Shown here in pieces: positions 6,615 to 13,637 of a stretch of 32,905 nt of DNA. The stretch is from the NCBI RefSeq assembly GCF_019956415.1, contig NZ_JAHBDK010000055.1, positions 1 through 32,905 of the forward strand, in the 5' to 3' direction. How positions within the stretch are numbered: the stretch's first letter is position 1; every line of letters starts with the position of its first letter. Made by a program: the position numbers and the translations under genes. The notes under the pieces are model-generated. The model did not search any database, was not told where the DNA came from, and worked only from the letters and a program-made list of their open reading frames with translations. Source of the DNA: Pseudomonas sp. GL-B-19 (GTDB lineage: Bacteria; Pseudomonadota; Gammaproteobacteria; Pseudomonadales; Pseudomonadaceae).

Positions 6615-7148
6615 ATGAATCATCCCATCACCGCCCTGGTCATCATGGGCGTTGCCGGTTGCGGCAAGACATGCGTCAGCGAGGCCTTGTGCCAGCTCAG
6701 CGGCGCCACTGCCATTGAAGGCGATACTTTCCACCCTGCCGCCAATATCGAAAAGATGAGCGCGGGTATCCCCCTGAACGATCAAGACCGTGCCGGCTGG
6801 CTCGACAGCCTGTGCGACGAATTGCGCCGCGTCGACGCCATGGGCGAACGCCCGGTGCTGACGTGCTCGGCCCTCAAACACAGCTATCGCGAAGTGCTGC
6901 GCAGCGCCTTGCCGGGCCTGGGCTTCGTGTTCCTTGAACTGACCCCTGAAGTTGCCGCCGAGCGTGTGTCGCATCGACCGGGCCACTTCATGCCATCGAC
7001 CCTGATCGACAGCCAGTTCGCCACGCTCGAATCCCCCGTTGGCGAGCCGTTGACCCTGGCTCTGGATGCATCGACCTTCAGCGTCGAGCAACTGGCATCG
7101 CAGGCGCATATCTGGTGGCAGGCTCACGGCCTGAAACGCGCCGTATGA
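6615..7148 (+). CDS. gntK: Gluconokinase
   Basis: ATP-dependent kinase converting gluconate to 6-phosphogluconate, which enters the Entner-Doudoroff pathway. The 177 residues match the usual length. Motifs: P-loop GVAGCGKT (residues 12-19), EGDTFHP (substrate/Walker-B-like region, about 35-41), IPLNDQDRAGWL, and CSALKHSYREVLR (about 95-107), all characteristic of GntK/IdnK. It begins at ATG 6615 after GAGGTG. The permease gene starts 82 bases downstream after its own operator, so gntK and gntP can be both co-transcribed and separately controlled. Confidence 0.94.
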   Translation: MNHPITALVIMGVAGCGKTCVSEALCQLSGATAIEGDTFHPAANIEKMSAGIPLNDQDRAGWLDSLCDELRRVDAMGERPVLTCSALKHSYREVLRSALPGLGFVFLELTPEVAAERVSHRPGHFMPSTLIDSQFATLESPVGEPLTLALDASTFSVEQLASQAHIWWQAHGLKRAV

Positions 7149-7157
7149 GTTTTTCCG

Positions 7158-7174
7158 AAAAAGATAGCGCTGTC
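7158..7174. promoter_or_regulatory. GntR operator, gntP-proximal
   Basis: AAAAAGATAGCGCTGTC in the 82-base gap between gntK and gntP, about 57 bases before the permease start. The third copy of the shared core; the AAG-A-TAGCGCT part fits the published operator. Confidence 0.75.
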
Positions 7175-7230
7175 CTGAAGGCTTTCGAATTACCCGCTTT
7201 AATAACAACAACAACCAGGAGACACCCCTA

Positions 7231-8583
7231 ATGTTTGGCATGTCCCACGAGACGTTCCTGCTGCTCGATGCAGTGGTCACGGTGATCGGGCTTATCGTCC
7301 TGATCACCAAGTTCAAGTTCCACCCGTTTATTGCCCTGATCATTGCTGCAGCCTTTCTCGGGCTGACCTCCGGCATGCCAGTCGGTACCATCATCAAGGC
7401 GTTCCAGGACGGCTTCGGCGGGGTGCTCGGTTTTGTCGGGATCATCTTGGCGCTGGGCACCATGCTCGGCAAAATGATGGCCGAGTCGGGTGGGGCGGAT
7501 CAGATTGCCCAGACCCTGATTCGCGCGTTCGGCAAGGACAAAGTGCAGTGGGCGATGATGTTCGCGGCCTTCCTGGTCGGCATTCCGCTGTTCTTCGAAA
7601 TCGGCTTCGTGCTGCTGATTCCGCTGGTGTTCATCGTGGCGCGCCGCACTGGTGTGTCGATCATCAAGATCGGTATCCCGCTGCTGGCCGGTTTGTCCGC
7701 CGTGCACGGTCTGGTTCCGCCGCACCCGGGTCCGTTGCTGGCCATCGGCGTGTTCGGTGCCGACATCGGTAAAACCATTCTCTACGGTCTGATCGTCGCA
7801 CTGCCAACGGCTATCATTGCCGGCCCGATCTTCGGTACGTTCATTGCCAAGTACATTCCAGGTCACCCTAATCAGGAACTGGTGGATCAACTGGCGCACG
7901 AGCCTGAAACGCCACACCTGCCAAGCTTCAGTATCACGCTGATCACTGTGCTGCTGCCGGTGCTCCTGATGTTGCTCAAAACCTTTGCCGACGTGGTGTT
8001 GCCTGAAGGTAATTTCGCACGCTCCTTCATGGACCTGATCGGTCACCCGATCGCGGCGTTGCTGTTGGCGCTGCTGCTGTCGCTGTACACCTTCGGTCAC
8101 CGTCAGGGCGTCGATTCGAAAACCATTCTGAAATGGCTCGATGCGAGCCTCGCGCCGACTGCCGCGATCATTCTGATCATCGGTGCCGGTGGTGGCTTCA
8201 AGCAGATGCTGGTGACTAGCGGTGTGGGTGACGTGATCGGCCACATGGCGGTGAACGCACAGATCTCGCCGATTCTGTTGGCGTGGCTGGTGGCAGCGGT
8301 GATTCGCGTGGCAACGGGTTCGGCCACTGTGGCGACCATTACCGGCGCGGGCATTGTGGTGCCGGTGGTGGGGATGATTCCGGGTGTTAACCGTGAGCTG
8401 CTGGTGTTGGCCACCGGCGCCGGTTCGTTGGTCCTGTCTCATGTCAACGACGCGGGTTTCTGGTTGGTGAAGCAGTACTTCAACATGACCGTGGCGGAAA
8501 CCTTCAAGACCTGGACCGCGATGGAAACCATCCTGTCCGTGGTTGCGCTGGGCTTTATCCTGCTGTTGTCGATGTTCGTTTAA
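7231..8583 (+). CDS. gntP: Gluconate permease, GntP family
   Basis: The 450-residue inner-membrane H+/gluconate symporter has some 12-14 hydrophobic segments. Family features include ILALGTMLGKMMAESGGADQIAQTLIRAFG (about residues 75-104), FFEIGFVLLIPLVFIVARRTG, VHGLVPPHPGPLLAIG (about 160-175, the conserved HG.VPPHPGP motif) and the C-terminal SHVNDAGFWLVKQYF. Start at ATG 7231 follows CAGGAGACACC, a strong ribosome-binding site. With gntK and gntR it forms a complete gluconate uptake module; edd/eda are not in this window. Confidence 0.95.
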   Translation: MFGMSHETFLLLDAVVTVIGLIVLITKFKFHPFIALIIAAAFLGLTSGMPVGTIIKAFQDGFGGVLGFVGIILALGTMLGKMMAESGGADQIAQTLIRAFGKDKVQWAMMFAAFLVGIPLFFEIGFVLLIPLVFIVARRTGVSIIKIGIPLLAGLSAVHGLVPPHPGPLLAIGVFGADIGKTILYGLIVALPTAIIAGPIFGTFIAKYIPGHPNQELVDQLAHEPETPHLPSFSITLITVLLPVLLMLLKTFADVVLPEGNFARSFMDLIGHPIAALLLALLLSLYTFGHRQGVDSKTILKWLDASLAPTAAIILIIGAGGGFKQMLVTSGVGDVIGHMAVNAQISPILLAWLVAAVIRVATGSATVATITGAGIVVPVVGMIPGVNRELLVLATGAGSLVLSHVNDAGFWLVKQYFNMTVAETFKTWTAMETILSVVALGFILLLSMFV

Positions 8584-8599
8584 GCAATACCACCACACT

Positions 8600-8703
8600 G
8601 ATCGTTCCCACGCTCTGCGTGGGAATGTATCCCGTGACGCTCCGCGTCACAGTGGACGCAGAGCGTCCATGGCGGCATTCCCACGCAGAGCGTGGGAACG
8701 ATC
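8600..8703. repeat. Four-hairpin palindromic repeat
   Basis: A perfect 28-base inverted repeat (8600-8627 and 8676-8703) whose arms are each a hairpin (TTCCCACGC-TCT-GCGTGGGAA at 8605-8625, and its inverse at 8678-8698). Between them are GTGACGC-TCC-GCGTCAC (8634-8650) and GGACGC-AGA-GCGTCC (8654-8668). All four have three-base loops and share ACGC/GCGT. The sequence class is widespread in pseudomonads; here it separates convergent gntP and alaC. Confidence 0.85.
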
Positions 8704-8709
8704 AGGCAC

Positions 8710-8738
8710 AAAAAAACCGCATTACTGCGGTTTTTTTT
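8710..8738. terminator. Bidirectional intrinsic terminator
   Basis: A-run, CCGC, loop ATTACT, GCGG, T-run of eight. The A/T flanks give a proper U-tract on both strands, so it can end both gntP (+) and alaC (-) transcription. Confidence 0.88.
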
Positions 8739-8754
8739 GTGACTGCTTAATGAC

Positions 8755-9972
8755 TCAGGTGTTGGTCTTGGCGACTAACCCATCTGCCCTGAACATCCCG
8801 CGAATCCCGCGCACGGCCTGACGAATCCGGTCCTGGTTTTCGATCAGCGCGAAGCGCACATGATCATCCCCGTACTCACCGAAGCCCACGCCCGGCGAGA
8901 CGCACACTTTGGCCTCGGCCAGCAGTTTCTTGGCGAATTCCAGCGAGCCCAGGTGCGCATAAGCCTCGGGAATCTTGGCCCAGACGTACATCGACGCTTT
9001 CGGATTCTCGACCATCCAGCCCAGTTCATGCAGGCCTTTGACCAGCACGTTGCGCCGCTGGCGATACTGTTCGGCGATGTCTTTGACGCATTGCTGATCG
9101 CCTTCCAGCGCCGCAATGGCCGCGACTTGCAGTGGGGTGAACGTGCCGTAGTCGTGGTAACTCTTGATCCGCGCCAGGGCGTTGACCAGTTCCGGGTTGC
9201 CGACCATGAAGCCGATCCGCCAGCCCGCCATGTTGTAGCTCTTGGACAGGGTGAAAAACTCCACCGCAATGTCCTTGGCGCCCGGCACCTGCATGATCGA
9301 CGGGGCTTTCCAGCCGTCGTAGACAATGTCGGCGTAAGCCAGGTCGTGCACCACCAGCACGTCGTACTGCTTGGCGAGGGCGATCACGCGCTCGAAGAAA
9401 TCCAGTTCCACGCATTGCGCGGTGGGGTTGGACGGGAAGCCGAGGATCATCATTTTCGGTTTCGGGATTGAGCCGCGAATTGCCCGTTCCAGTTCGGCGA
9501 AGAAATCCACCCCCGGAATCAGCGGTACCGAGCGCACCTGGGCGCCGGCAATCACGGCACCGTAGATGTGAATCGGATAACTCGGGTTCGGTACCAGCAC
9601 GGTATCGCCCTGATCCAGGGTCGCCAGCATCAAATGCGCCAGGCCTTCCTTGGAGCCGATGGTGACAATGGCTTCGGTTTCCGGGTCGATGTCGACCTCG
9701 TAGCGATCTTTGTACCAATTGGAAATCGCCCGGCGCAGACGCGGAATGCCTTTGGAAGTCGAGTAGCCGTGAGTGTCTTCGCGCTGGGCGACCTGCACGA
9801 GTTTTTCGACAATGTGCGGCGGCGTCGGGCCGTCAGGGTTACCCATGCTCAAGTCGATGATGTCTTCGCCACGACGACGGGCGGCCATCTTCAGCTCGGC
9901 AGTGATGTTGAAAACGTAAGGGGGGAGTCGATCTATGCGCGCAAAGCGGCGCGGCGAACCTTGTTCGGCCAT
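8755..9972 (-). CDS. alaC: Alanine-forming aminotransferase AlaC
   Basis: The 405-residue PLP enzyme belongs to fold-type I, class I/II aminotransferases. Seen: IDLSMGNPDGPTPPHIV (residues 39-55), IGSKEGLAHLM (cofactor phosphate region), FPSNPTAQ with Asn182, VVHDLAYADIVYDG with Asp210 and Tyr213, and the Schiff-base lysine 244 in TLSKSYNMAGWRIGF, with Arg252. The sequence style matches E. coli AlaC (glutamate-pyruvate transaminase), which makes alanine from pyruvate. Start at ATG 9972 has GAGG seven to eight bases upstream; a longer frame to 10197 is non-family sequence. Divergent from a LysE exporter gene. Confidence 0.88.
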   Translation of the reverse strand: MAEQGSPRRFARIDRLPPYVFNITAELKMAARRRGEDIIDLSMGNPDGPTPPHIVEKLVQVAQREDTHGYSTSKGIPRLRRAISNWYKDRYEVDIDPETEAIVTIGSKEGLAHLMLATLDQGDTVLVPNPSYPIHIYGAVIAGAQVRSVPLIPGVDFFAELERAIRGSIPKPKMMILGFPSNPTAQCVELDFFERVIALAKQYDVLVVHDLAYADIVYDGWKAPSIMQVPGAKDIAVEFFTLSKSYNMAGWRIGFMVGNPELVNALARIKSYHDYGTFTPLQVAAIAALEGDQQCVKDIAEQYRQRRNVLVKGLHELGWMVENPKASMYVWAKIPEAYAHLGSLEFAKKLLAEAKVCVSPGVGFGEYGDDHVRFALIENQDRIRQAVRGIRGMFRADGLVAKTNT

Positions 9973-10111
9973 TGTTGCCTCGGATAACGTAAGCGCCCGG
10001 AACCGTCCGAGCGACGCTGGCCACTGCGGTGGCCTGTTGCGGAAGATAAGGGCAGTCGTGGCACACTGTCCAGCGAGTATGTAAACAAATTTTTCCGAAG
10101 GAAATCGGTTG

Positions 10112-10774
10112 ATGGAATTTAGCAGCGGCTTCTTGCTGAGCCTTTCGTTGTGCCTGGATATCGGCGTGGCCAATATCGCGATGATCACCCTGGCCATGCA
10201 ACGCGGCTATTTCCAAGGCTTTGCGTTGGGGTTGGGCACCTGTGTCGGCGACCTGATCTACGCGGTGCTGGCGCTGGCGGGCATGACCGTTTTGCTGCAA
10301 TACGAAACCGTACGCTGGCTCCTGTGGATTGGCGGTTCAGCGTTACTGGTGTTTTTCGCGGCAAAGATGATCTATTCGGCGATTCACCACGAAGCGGTAT
10401 TGGCGCAAGCCGACGAGGTGGGGCAGAATTCCCATCGCAAAGAATTTTTCCGCGGGATCTTCCTCGCCATATCCTCGCCCAGCGCCATTCTGTGGTTTGC
10501 GGCGGTGGGCGGTACGCTGATCGCCCGTTCCGGCGGCGGTGATGCCCTCAGTTCAGCGCTGTTTCTCGGCGGATTCCTCTGCGCCGGTTTGCTCTGGAGC
10601 GCGGGTTTGTGCTTTGCGGCGAGCCACGGCGGCAAGTTGCTGGGTGACAAACTGCTGCGTTATTCCTACATGGCATCGGCGGCGATCTTCTGCTATTTCG
10701 CGGTCTACGTGATCCTATCGGGTTACAACGAGTTTGTTGGCGCGGTGGCCGTCGAACAGTTGAACGCCCTATAA
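10112..10774 (+). CDS. LysE-family amino-acid exporter
   Basis: The 220-residue polytopic membrane protein has about six hydrophobic segments (LLSLSLCLDIGVANIAMITLAM; GLGTCVGDLIYAVLALAGMTVLL; LLWIGGSALLVFFAAKMIY; IFLAISSPSAILWFAAVGGTLIA; ALFLGGFLCAGLLWSAG; ASAAIFCYFAVYVILSGY). The helix-1 motif, usually GP(G), is DIGVAN here, a variant. The AISSPSAILWFAAVGG segment corresponds to the conserved N/SPxxxxFW region. LysE/RhtB proteins export amino acids. AAGGAA precedes ATG 10112. It is divergent from alaC with 139 bases between, so an alanine-related role is conceivable but unproved. Confidence 0.82.
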   Translation: MEFSSGFLLSLSLCLDIGVANIAMITLAMQRGYFQGFALGLGTCVGDLIYAVLALAGMTVLLQYETVRWLLWIGGSALLVFFAAKMIYSAIHHEAVLAQADEVGQNSHRKEFFRGIFLAISSPSAILWFAAVGGTLIARSGGGDALSSALFLGGFLCAGLLWSAGLCFAASHGGKLLGDKLLRYSYMASAAIFCYFAVYVILSGYNEFVGAVAVEQLNAL

Positions 10775-10840
10775 CTGGGCGAATCGGGTTTGGCTTCTAT
10801 ACTCCCAGCCGAACCCATTTTTAAGCTCAGGAGATGAGTC

Positions 10841-11326
10841 ATGGATGAGCAAACAGGCGCCGAAGTAACGGAACCACGCTTCGAACACGGACACTTCCTG
10901 CTGATCGCAGGGCTTGGTGGACAATTTACCCAACAGACCATCACAGGCATTCCCGCGCTCTGGGAAAAATTCAATCCGCACATTGGCAATGTTCCCGGGC
11001 AAAAAGGCGAGGTGACCTACGGCGTCTGCTGCAATTTCGACGGCAAGGGTGGCTTCGATTACATTGCCGGCGTCGAGATCAGCAAGCTCGACGATTTGCC
11101 CGACCAGTACCGCTGGGTAGAGGTTCAGCCTCAGTATTACGCGGTGTTCGAGCACAAGGGGCCGCTGGAGTCCTTGCCGCAGACCTTTCGCTACATCTTC
11201 GATACTTGGCTACCCAAGTCCGGTAAAGAGGCGGTGGACGCTCCGGAATTCGAACGTTACAGCGAAGATTTCAACCCGAAGCTCAACACCGGCAAGCTGG
11301 AAATCTGGGTGCCAATCAAAGGCTGA
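10841..11326 (+). CDS. GyrI-like / AraC effector-binding-domain protein
   Basis: A 161-residue stand-alone ligand-binding domain of the SOUL/GyrI-like fold. The signature pieces are IPALWEKFNPHIGNVPGQKGEVTYGVCCNF (residues 38-67), FDYIAGVEISKLDDLPDQYRWVEVQPQYYAVFEHKGPLESLPQTFRYIFDTWLPKSGKE and the end FNPKLNTGKLEIWVPIK, a standard terminal beta strand. Such proteins bind small hydrophobic ligands or act as gyrase-inhibitor-like proteins. No helix-turn-helix is attached. GGAGATGAGTC precedes ATG 10841. It follows the exporter by 66 bases and is followed by a strong hairpin. Confidence 0.85.
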   Translation: MDEQTGAEVTEPRFEHGHFLLIAGLGGQFTQQTITGIPALWEKFNPHIGNVPGQKGEVTYGVCCNFDGKGGFDYIAGVEISKLDDLPDQYRWVEVQPQYYAVFEHKGPLESLPQTFRYIFDTWLPKSGKEAVDAPEFERYSEDFNPKLNTGKLEIWVPIKG

Positions 11327-11333
11327 ACACTTG

Positions 11334-11368
11334 CATCGAGAGACGGATCGGTGATTCGTCTCTCGATG
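11334..11368 (+). terminator. 12-bp perfect hairpin
   Basis: CATCGAGAGACG, 11-base loop, CGTCTCTCGATG, eight bases after the GyrI-like stop. No T-run follows. It probably ends or protects the transcript before the acetyltransferase gene. Confidence 0.55.
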
Positions 11369-11422
11369 TCGTGTGGAGGCTGATTTATGATCCTCGGCCT
11401 TTCCATCTGATTGCGACCTGCC

Positions 11423-11911
11423 ATGAACACAGTCATCCGCCACGTCACGCCTGCTGATCTGGACCGTTGCTACGCCATCGAATCCGTTGCCTACGAAGGC
11501 GACGAAGCCGCCACCCGCGAAAAAATCGCCACCCGTATCGCCACGTGGCCCGAGGGCTTCATCGTGGCTGAAGTCGACGGCGTGGTCGCCGGTTTCATCA
11601 ATTCCGGCGCGGCGTTTCAGGTGGAAATGTCGGACGAAGCATTCAAGGAGCTGATCGGCCACGACCCGGCCGGCCCGCATGTGGTGATCATGTCGGTGGT
11701 GGTGCACCCGGATTATCAAGGGCAGGGGCTGGCGAAGCGTTTGATGGGCGAGTTCATTGAGCGCATGCGTGCACTGGGCAAGGTCAGCATTCACCTGATG
11801 TGCAAGGAGCGGCATATTCCACTGTATGCCGGGTTTGGCTTTGCCTACATCAAACCGTCGGCCTCGGACCATGGCGGGATGGCGTGGCATGAGATGGTTC
11901 TCGATTTATAA
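11423..11911 (+). CDS. GNAT-family N-acetyltransferase
   Basis: The 162-residue product shows the N-terminal IRHVTPADLDRCYAIESVAYEGDEAA typical of the GNAT first strand-helix, then FIVAEVDGVVAGFINSG, the central strand HVVIMSVVVHPDYQGQGLAKRLM with the acetyl-CoA site QGQGLA (about residues 99-104), and the C-terminal HLMCKERHIPLYAGFGF. It resembles serotonin/arylalkylamine N-acetyltransferase-type GNATs. Start at ATG 11423; a TTG at 11411 is less likely. The substrate is unknown. Adjoins the REPIN at 11929. Confidence 0.88.
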   Translation: MNTVIRHVTPADLDRCYAIESVAYEGDEAATREKIATRIATWPEGFIVAEVDGVVAGFINSGAAFQVEMSDEAFKELIGHDPAGPHVVIMSVVVHPDYQGQGLAKRLMGEFIERMRALGKVSIHLMCKERHIPLYAGFGFAYIKPSASDHGGMAWHEMVLDL

Positions 11912-11928
11912 ATCCACCGAAAATCCCC

Positions 11929-12018
11929 TGTAGGAGTGAGCTTGCTCGCGAAGGCGGTGTATCAGTCAACTATGATGTCGACTGACACACCGCCTTCGCG
12001 AGCAAGCTCGCTCCTACA
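11929..12018. repeat. REPIN (two inverted REP copies)
   Basis: TGTAGGAGTGAGCTTGCTCGC and its inverse, with AAGGCGGTGT and ACACCGCCTT next to the short spacer. It lies between convergent acetyltransferase genes. Confidence 0.9.
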
Positions 12019-12046
12019 TTGGTTTGGCGGTGGGTCAGTAGCTATC

Positions 12047-12532
12047 TCAGAAAACCAGCCCCATTCGCCGCTCATAACCAATCCGCCCCTTGTACGCTTC
12101 ACCCCTGTCGACCCAGCCGAACTTTGTGTAAAGCGCGATAGCCGGCTCATTGTCCGCATCCACCGACAATTCCAGCCCCTTTATTTCCGGAAACGCCTGA
12201 CGCGCGACCTCGGGTAGCGCTTGCAGGCAGGCTTTGCCATACCCTTTGCCTTGAGCGCGTTGGTCGACTTGTAGCGCATGCAGGGTGGCGCTGTGTTCAT
12301 CGGCCCAGGCCGGCAGCACCGGCGGGCGCTTGAGCAGCAGGAAAGCCACGGGAACGTCCTCGACCAGCAGCGCAAATCCTTTGACACCGGGGCCGGGTTT
12401 GGACAACAGGGAGTGCAACGCTCCGTGAATGTCGCCGCTGAATTTTATTTGTTCTTTGTGAACTTCGATGGCCTCGACCTGCTGGCGCTGGCGCGCGTTC
12501 AGGCTTTCGTAAGGCACGAGTCGGGTTGTCAC
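12047..12532 (-). CDS. GNAT-family N-acetyltransferase
   Basis: The 161-residue product has the strand LHALQVDQRAQGKGYGKACLQAL (about residues 90-112) with the acetyl-CoA motif RAQGKGYGKA and the C-terminal LELSVDADNEPAIALYTKFGW, the classic N-x-x-A-x-x-L-Y-x-K-x-G-F/W ending. The start is set at GTG 12532 (MTTRLVPYE), because AAAAAGGA lies seven bases upstream; no ATG is available and the open frame upstream begins only with a TTG. Substrate unknown. Divergent from the ECF42 locus. Confidence 0.85.
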   Translation of the reverse strand: MTTRLVPYESLNARQRQQVEAIEVHKEQIKFSGDIHGALHSLLSKPGPGVKGFALLVEDVPVAFLLLKRPPVLPAWADEHSATLHALQVDQRAQGKGYGKACLQALPEVARQAFPEIKGLELSVDADNEPAIALYTKFGWVDRGEAYKGRIGYERRMGLVF

Positions 12533-12608
12533 TGGAGTGTCCTTTTTCCAACACAAATGAGCCTCGAATTCTAGCGAGTTTGCGTCGATGGATTATTTTT
12601 ATTTCAGT

Positions 12609-12635
12609 TGTCGATTTGGTTTTTTGCCGAACGAC
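12609..12635 (+). promoter_or_regulatory. Candidate ECF42-type promoter
   Basis: TGTCGA (12609-12614), 17-base spacer, CGAC (12632-12635). ECF42 sigma factors are reported to recognise TGTCGA at -35 and CG(A/T)C at -10. It lies 39 bases before the first gene of the ECF42 locus, so the sigma factor would activate its own cluster. Confidence 0.65.
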
Positions 12636-12673
12636 TAAGGGTGTCTTCACAACAAAAACCACGGAGAACCACC

Positions 12674-13099
12674 ATGAGCGCTACACACGAAATCCAGACC
12701 CTGATCGACACCTATCGCCAGGCCGTCATCTCCAAGGATGTCGAAAGAATCATGGCCCTGTACGCCGAGGACATCGTCTCCTACGACGCGGTCAAGGCCT
12801 TGCAATTCCGGGGCAAGGCCGCCTACCGCGCGCATTGGCTGGAGTGCATGGAAATGTGCCAGGGCCCGCATAAGTTTGACTTCGACCATATGAACATCGT
12901 GGCGGACGAGCACATCGCCTTCGCCCATTGGCTGGCCCATTGCGTTGGCACCAACGACAAGGGCGAAACCCAGGCCTGCTGGATGCGCGTAACCGCCTGC
13001 TACCGCCGCGACGCCGGGCAATGGCGCATCGTCCATGAACACTGGTCGGCCCCGTTCGACATGGTCAGCGGTACCACGATCTTCAATCTGGAGCCCTGA
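12674..13099 (+). CDS. NTF2-like / SnoaL-like protein (YybH type)
   Basis: The 141-residue product has the cone-shaped NTF2 fold pattern: IQTLIDTYRQAVISKDVERIMALYAEDIVSYD (first helices and strand), FRGKAAYRAHWLECME, and the last strands CWMRVTACYRRDAGQWRIVHEHWSAPF. The HEHWSAP ending is found in the YybH/SnoaL-like proteins often placed near YCII genes. It may be a small-molecule enzyme or a binding protein. Start at ATG 12674 follows GGAGAACCACC. It is first in the locus, directly after the ECF42-type promoter and 67 bases before the YCII gene. Confidence 0.85.
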   Translation: MSATHEIQTLIDTYRQAVISKDVERIMALYAEDIVSYDAVKALQFRGKAAYRAHWLECMEMCQGPHKFDFDHMNIVADEHIAFAHWLAHCVGTNDKGETQACWMRVTACYRRDAGQWRIVHEHWSAPFDMVSGTTIFNLEP

Positions 13100-13166
13100 T
13101 CGTCGGGAATTTCGCCAACGCGTCAATCTGCAGCCATAGTTGATTCGTTCGATTCAGGAGAGCCAC

Positions 13167-13511
13167 ATGAAATACCTATGCCTGGTCTACAGCAACGAGC
13201 ACACCTTGCACTCGCTGCCCGAGAGCCCGAACGACGCCGAGTGCATGGCCTACGCTGAGTCGATTCAGAGTGGTGGCCGCATGCTCGCGGCCGAGGCGCT
13301 GGAGTCGGTGCAGACCGCCACCACCGTGCGCATGCGTAACGGCAAGATGTCGATCACCGACGGCCCGTTTGCCGAAACCAAGGAGCAATTGGCCGGCTTC
13401 TACCTGATCGATGCCAGGGACCTCAATGAAGCGCTCCAGGTCGCCGGCAACATCCCGGCGGCCCGCGTCGGCTGTGTCGAGGTGCGTCCCGTTCGCCAGT
13501 TGAATGCTTGA
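13167..13511 (+). CDS. YCII/DGPF-domain protein
   Basis: A 114-residue protein with the defining motif ITDGPFAETKEQLAGFYLIDARDLNEALQVAGNIPAARVGCVEVRPVRQ (residues about 62-110). The DGPF block gave the family its older name and includes the putative catalytic acid-pair region of YCII. DGPF proteins are regularly the targets and neighbours of ECF42 sigma factors, as here. AGGAGAGCC precedes ATG 13167. Biochemical role not established for the family. Confidence 0.92.
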   Translation: MKYLCLVYSNEHTLHSLPESPNDAECMAYAESIQSGGRMLAAEALESVQTATTVRMRNGKMSITDGPFAETKEQLAGFYLIDARDLNEALQVAGNIPAARVGCVEVRPVRQLNA

Positions 13512-13538
13512 ATGACAACGACCAAAAAGGGGGCCTGC

Positions 13539-13637
13539 ATGAGTCCGCAATCGGCTGAAAGAAAGACTGCCAAACTCCAGTTATCCATCAGTCGCTTGAT
13601 CGAGGAAACACTGGTCACCGAAGGCATGCCGCACTGA
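13539..13637 (+). CDS. Short coupled ORF before the sigma factor, 32 residues
   Basis: Encodes MSPQSAERKTAKLQLSI then SRLIEETLVTEGMPH. A strong AAAAAGGGGG lies five bases before the ATG at 13539, and its stop overlaps the next start as TGATG (TGA 13635-13637, ATG 13637). An in-frame ATG at 13512, directly after the YCII stop, would give 41 residues but has no good ribosome-binding site. I do not recognise the peptide. It may simply couple sigma-factor translation to the operon, or be an anti-sigma-like partner; neither is shown. Confidence 0.5.
   Translation: MSPQSAERKTAKLQLSISRLIEETLVTEGMPH

Noticed and set aside
6396..7472. 358-codon frame across the gntR/gntK region on the minus strand
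   Set aside because: Contains antisense of gntK and the operators; no homology-like motif.
7228..8598. 456-codon frame opposite gntP
   Set aside because: Low-complexity His/Gln/Asp/Arg antisense of the permease gene.
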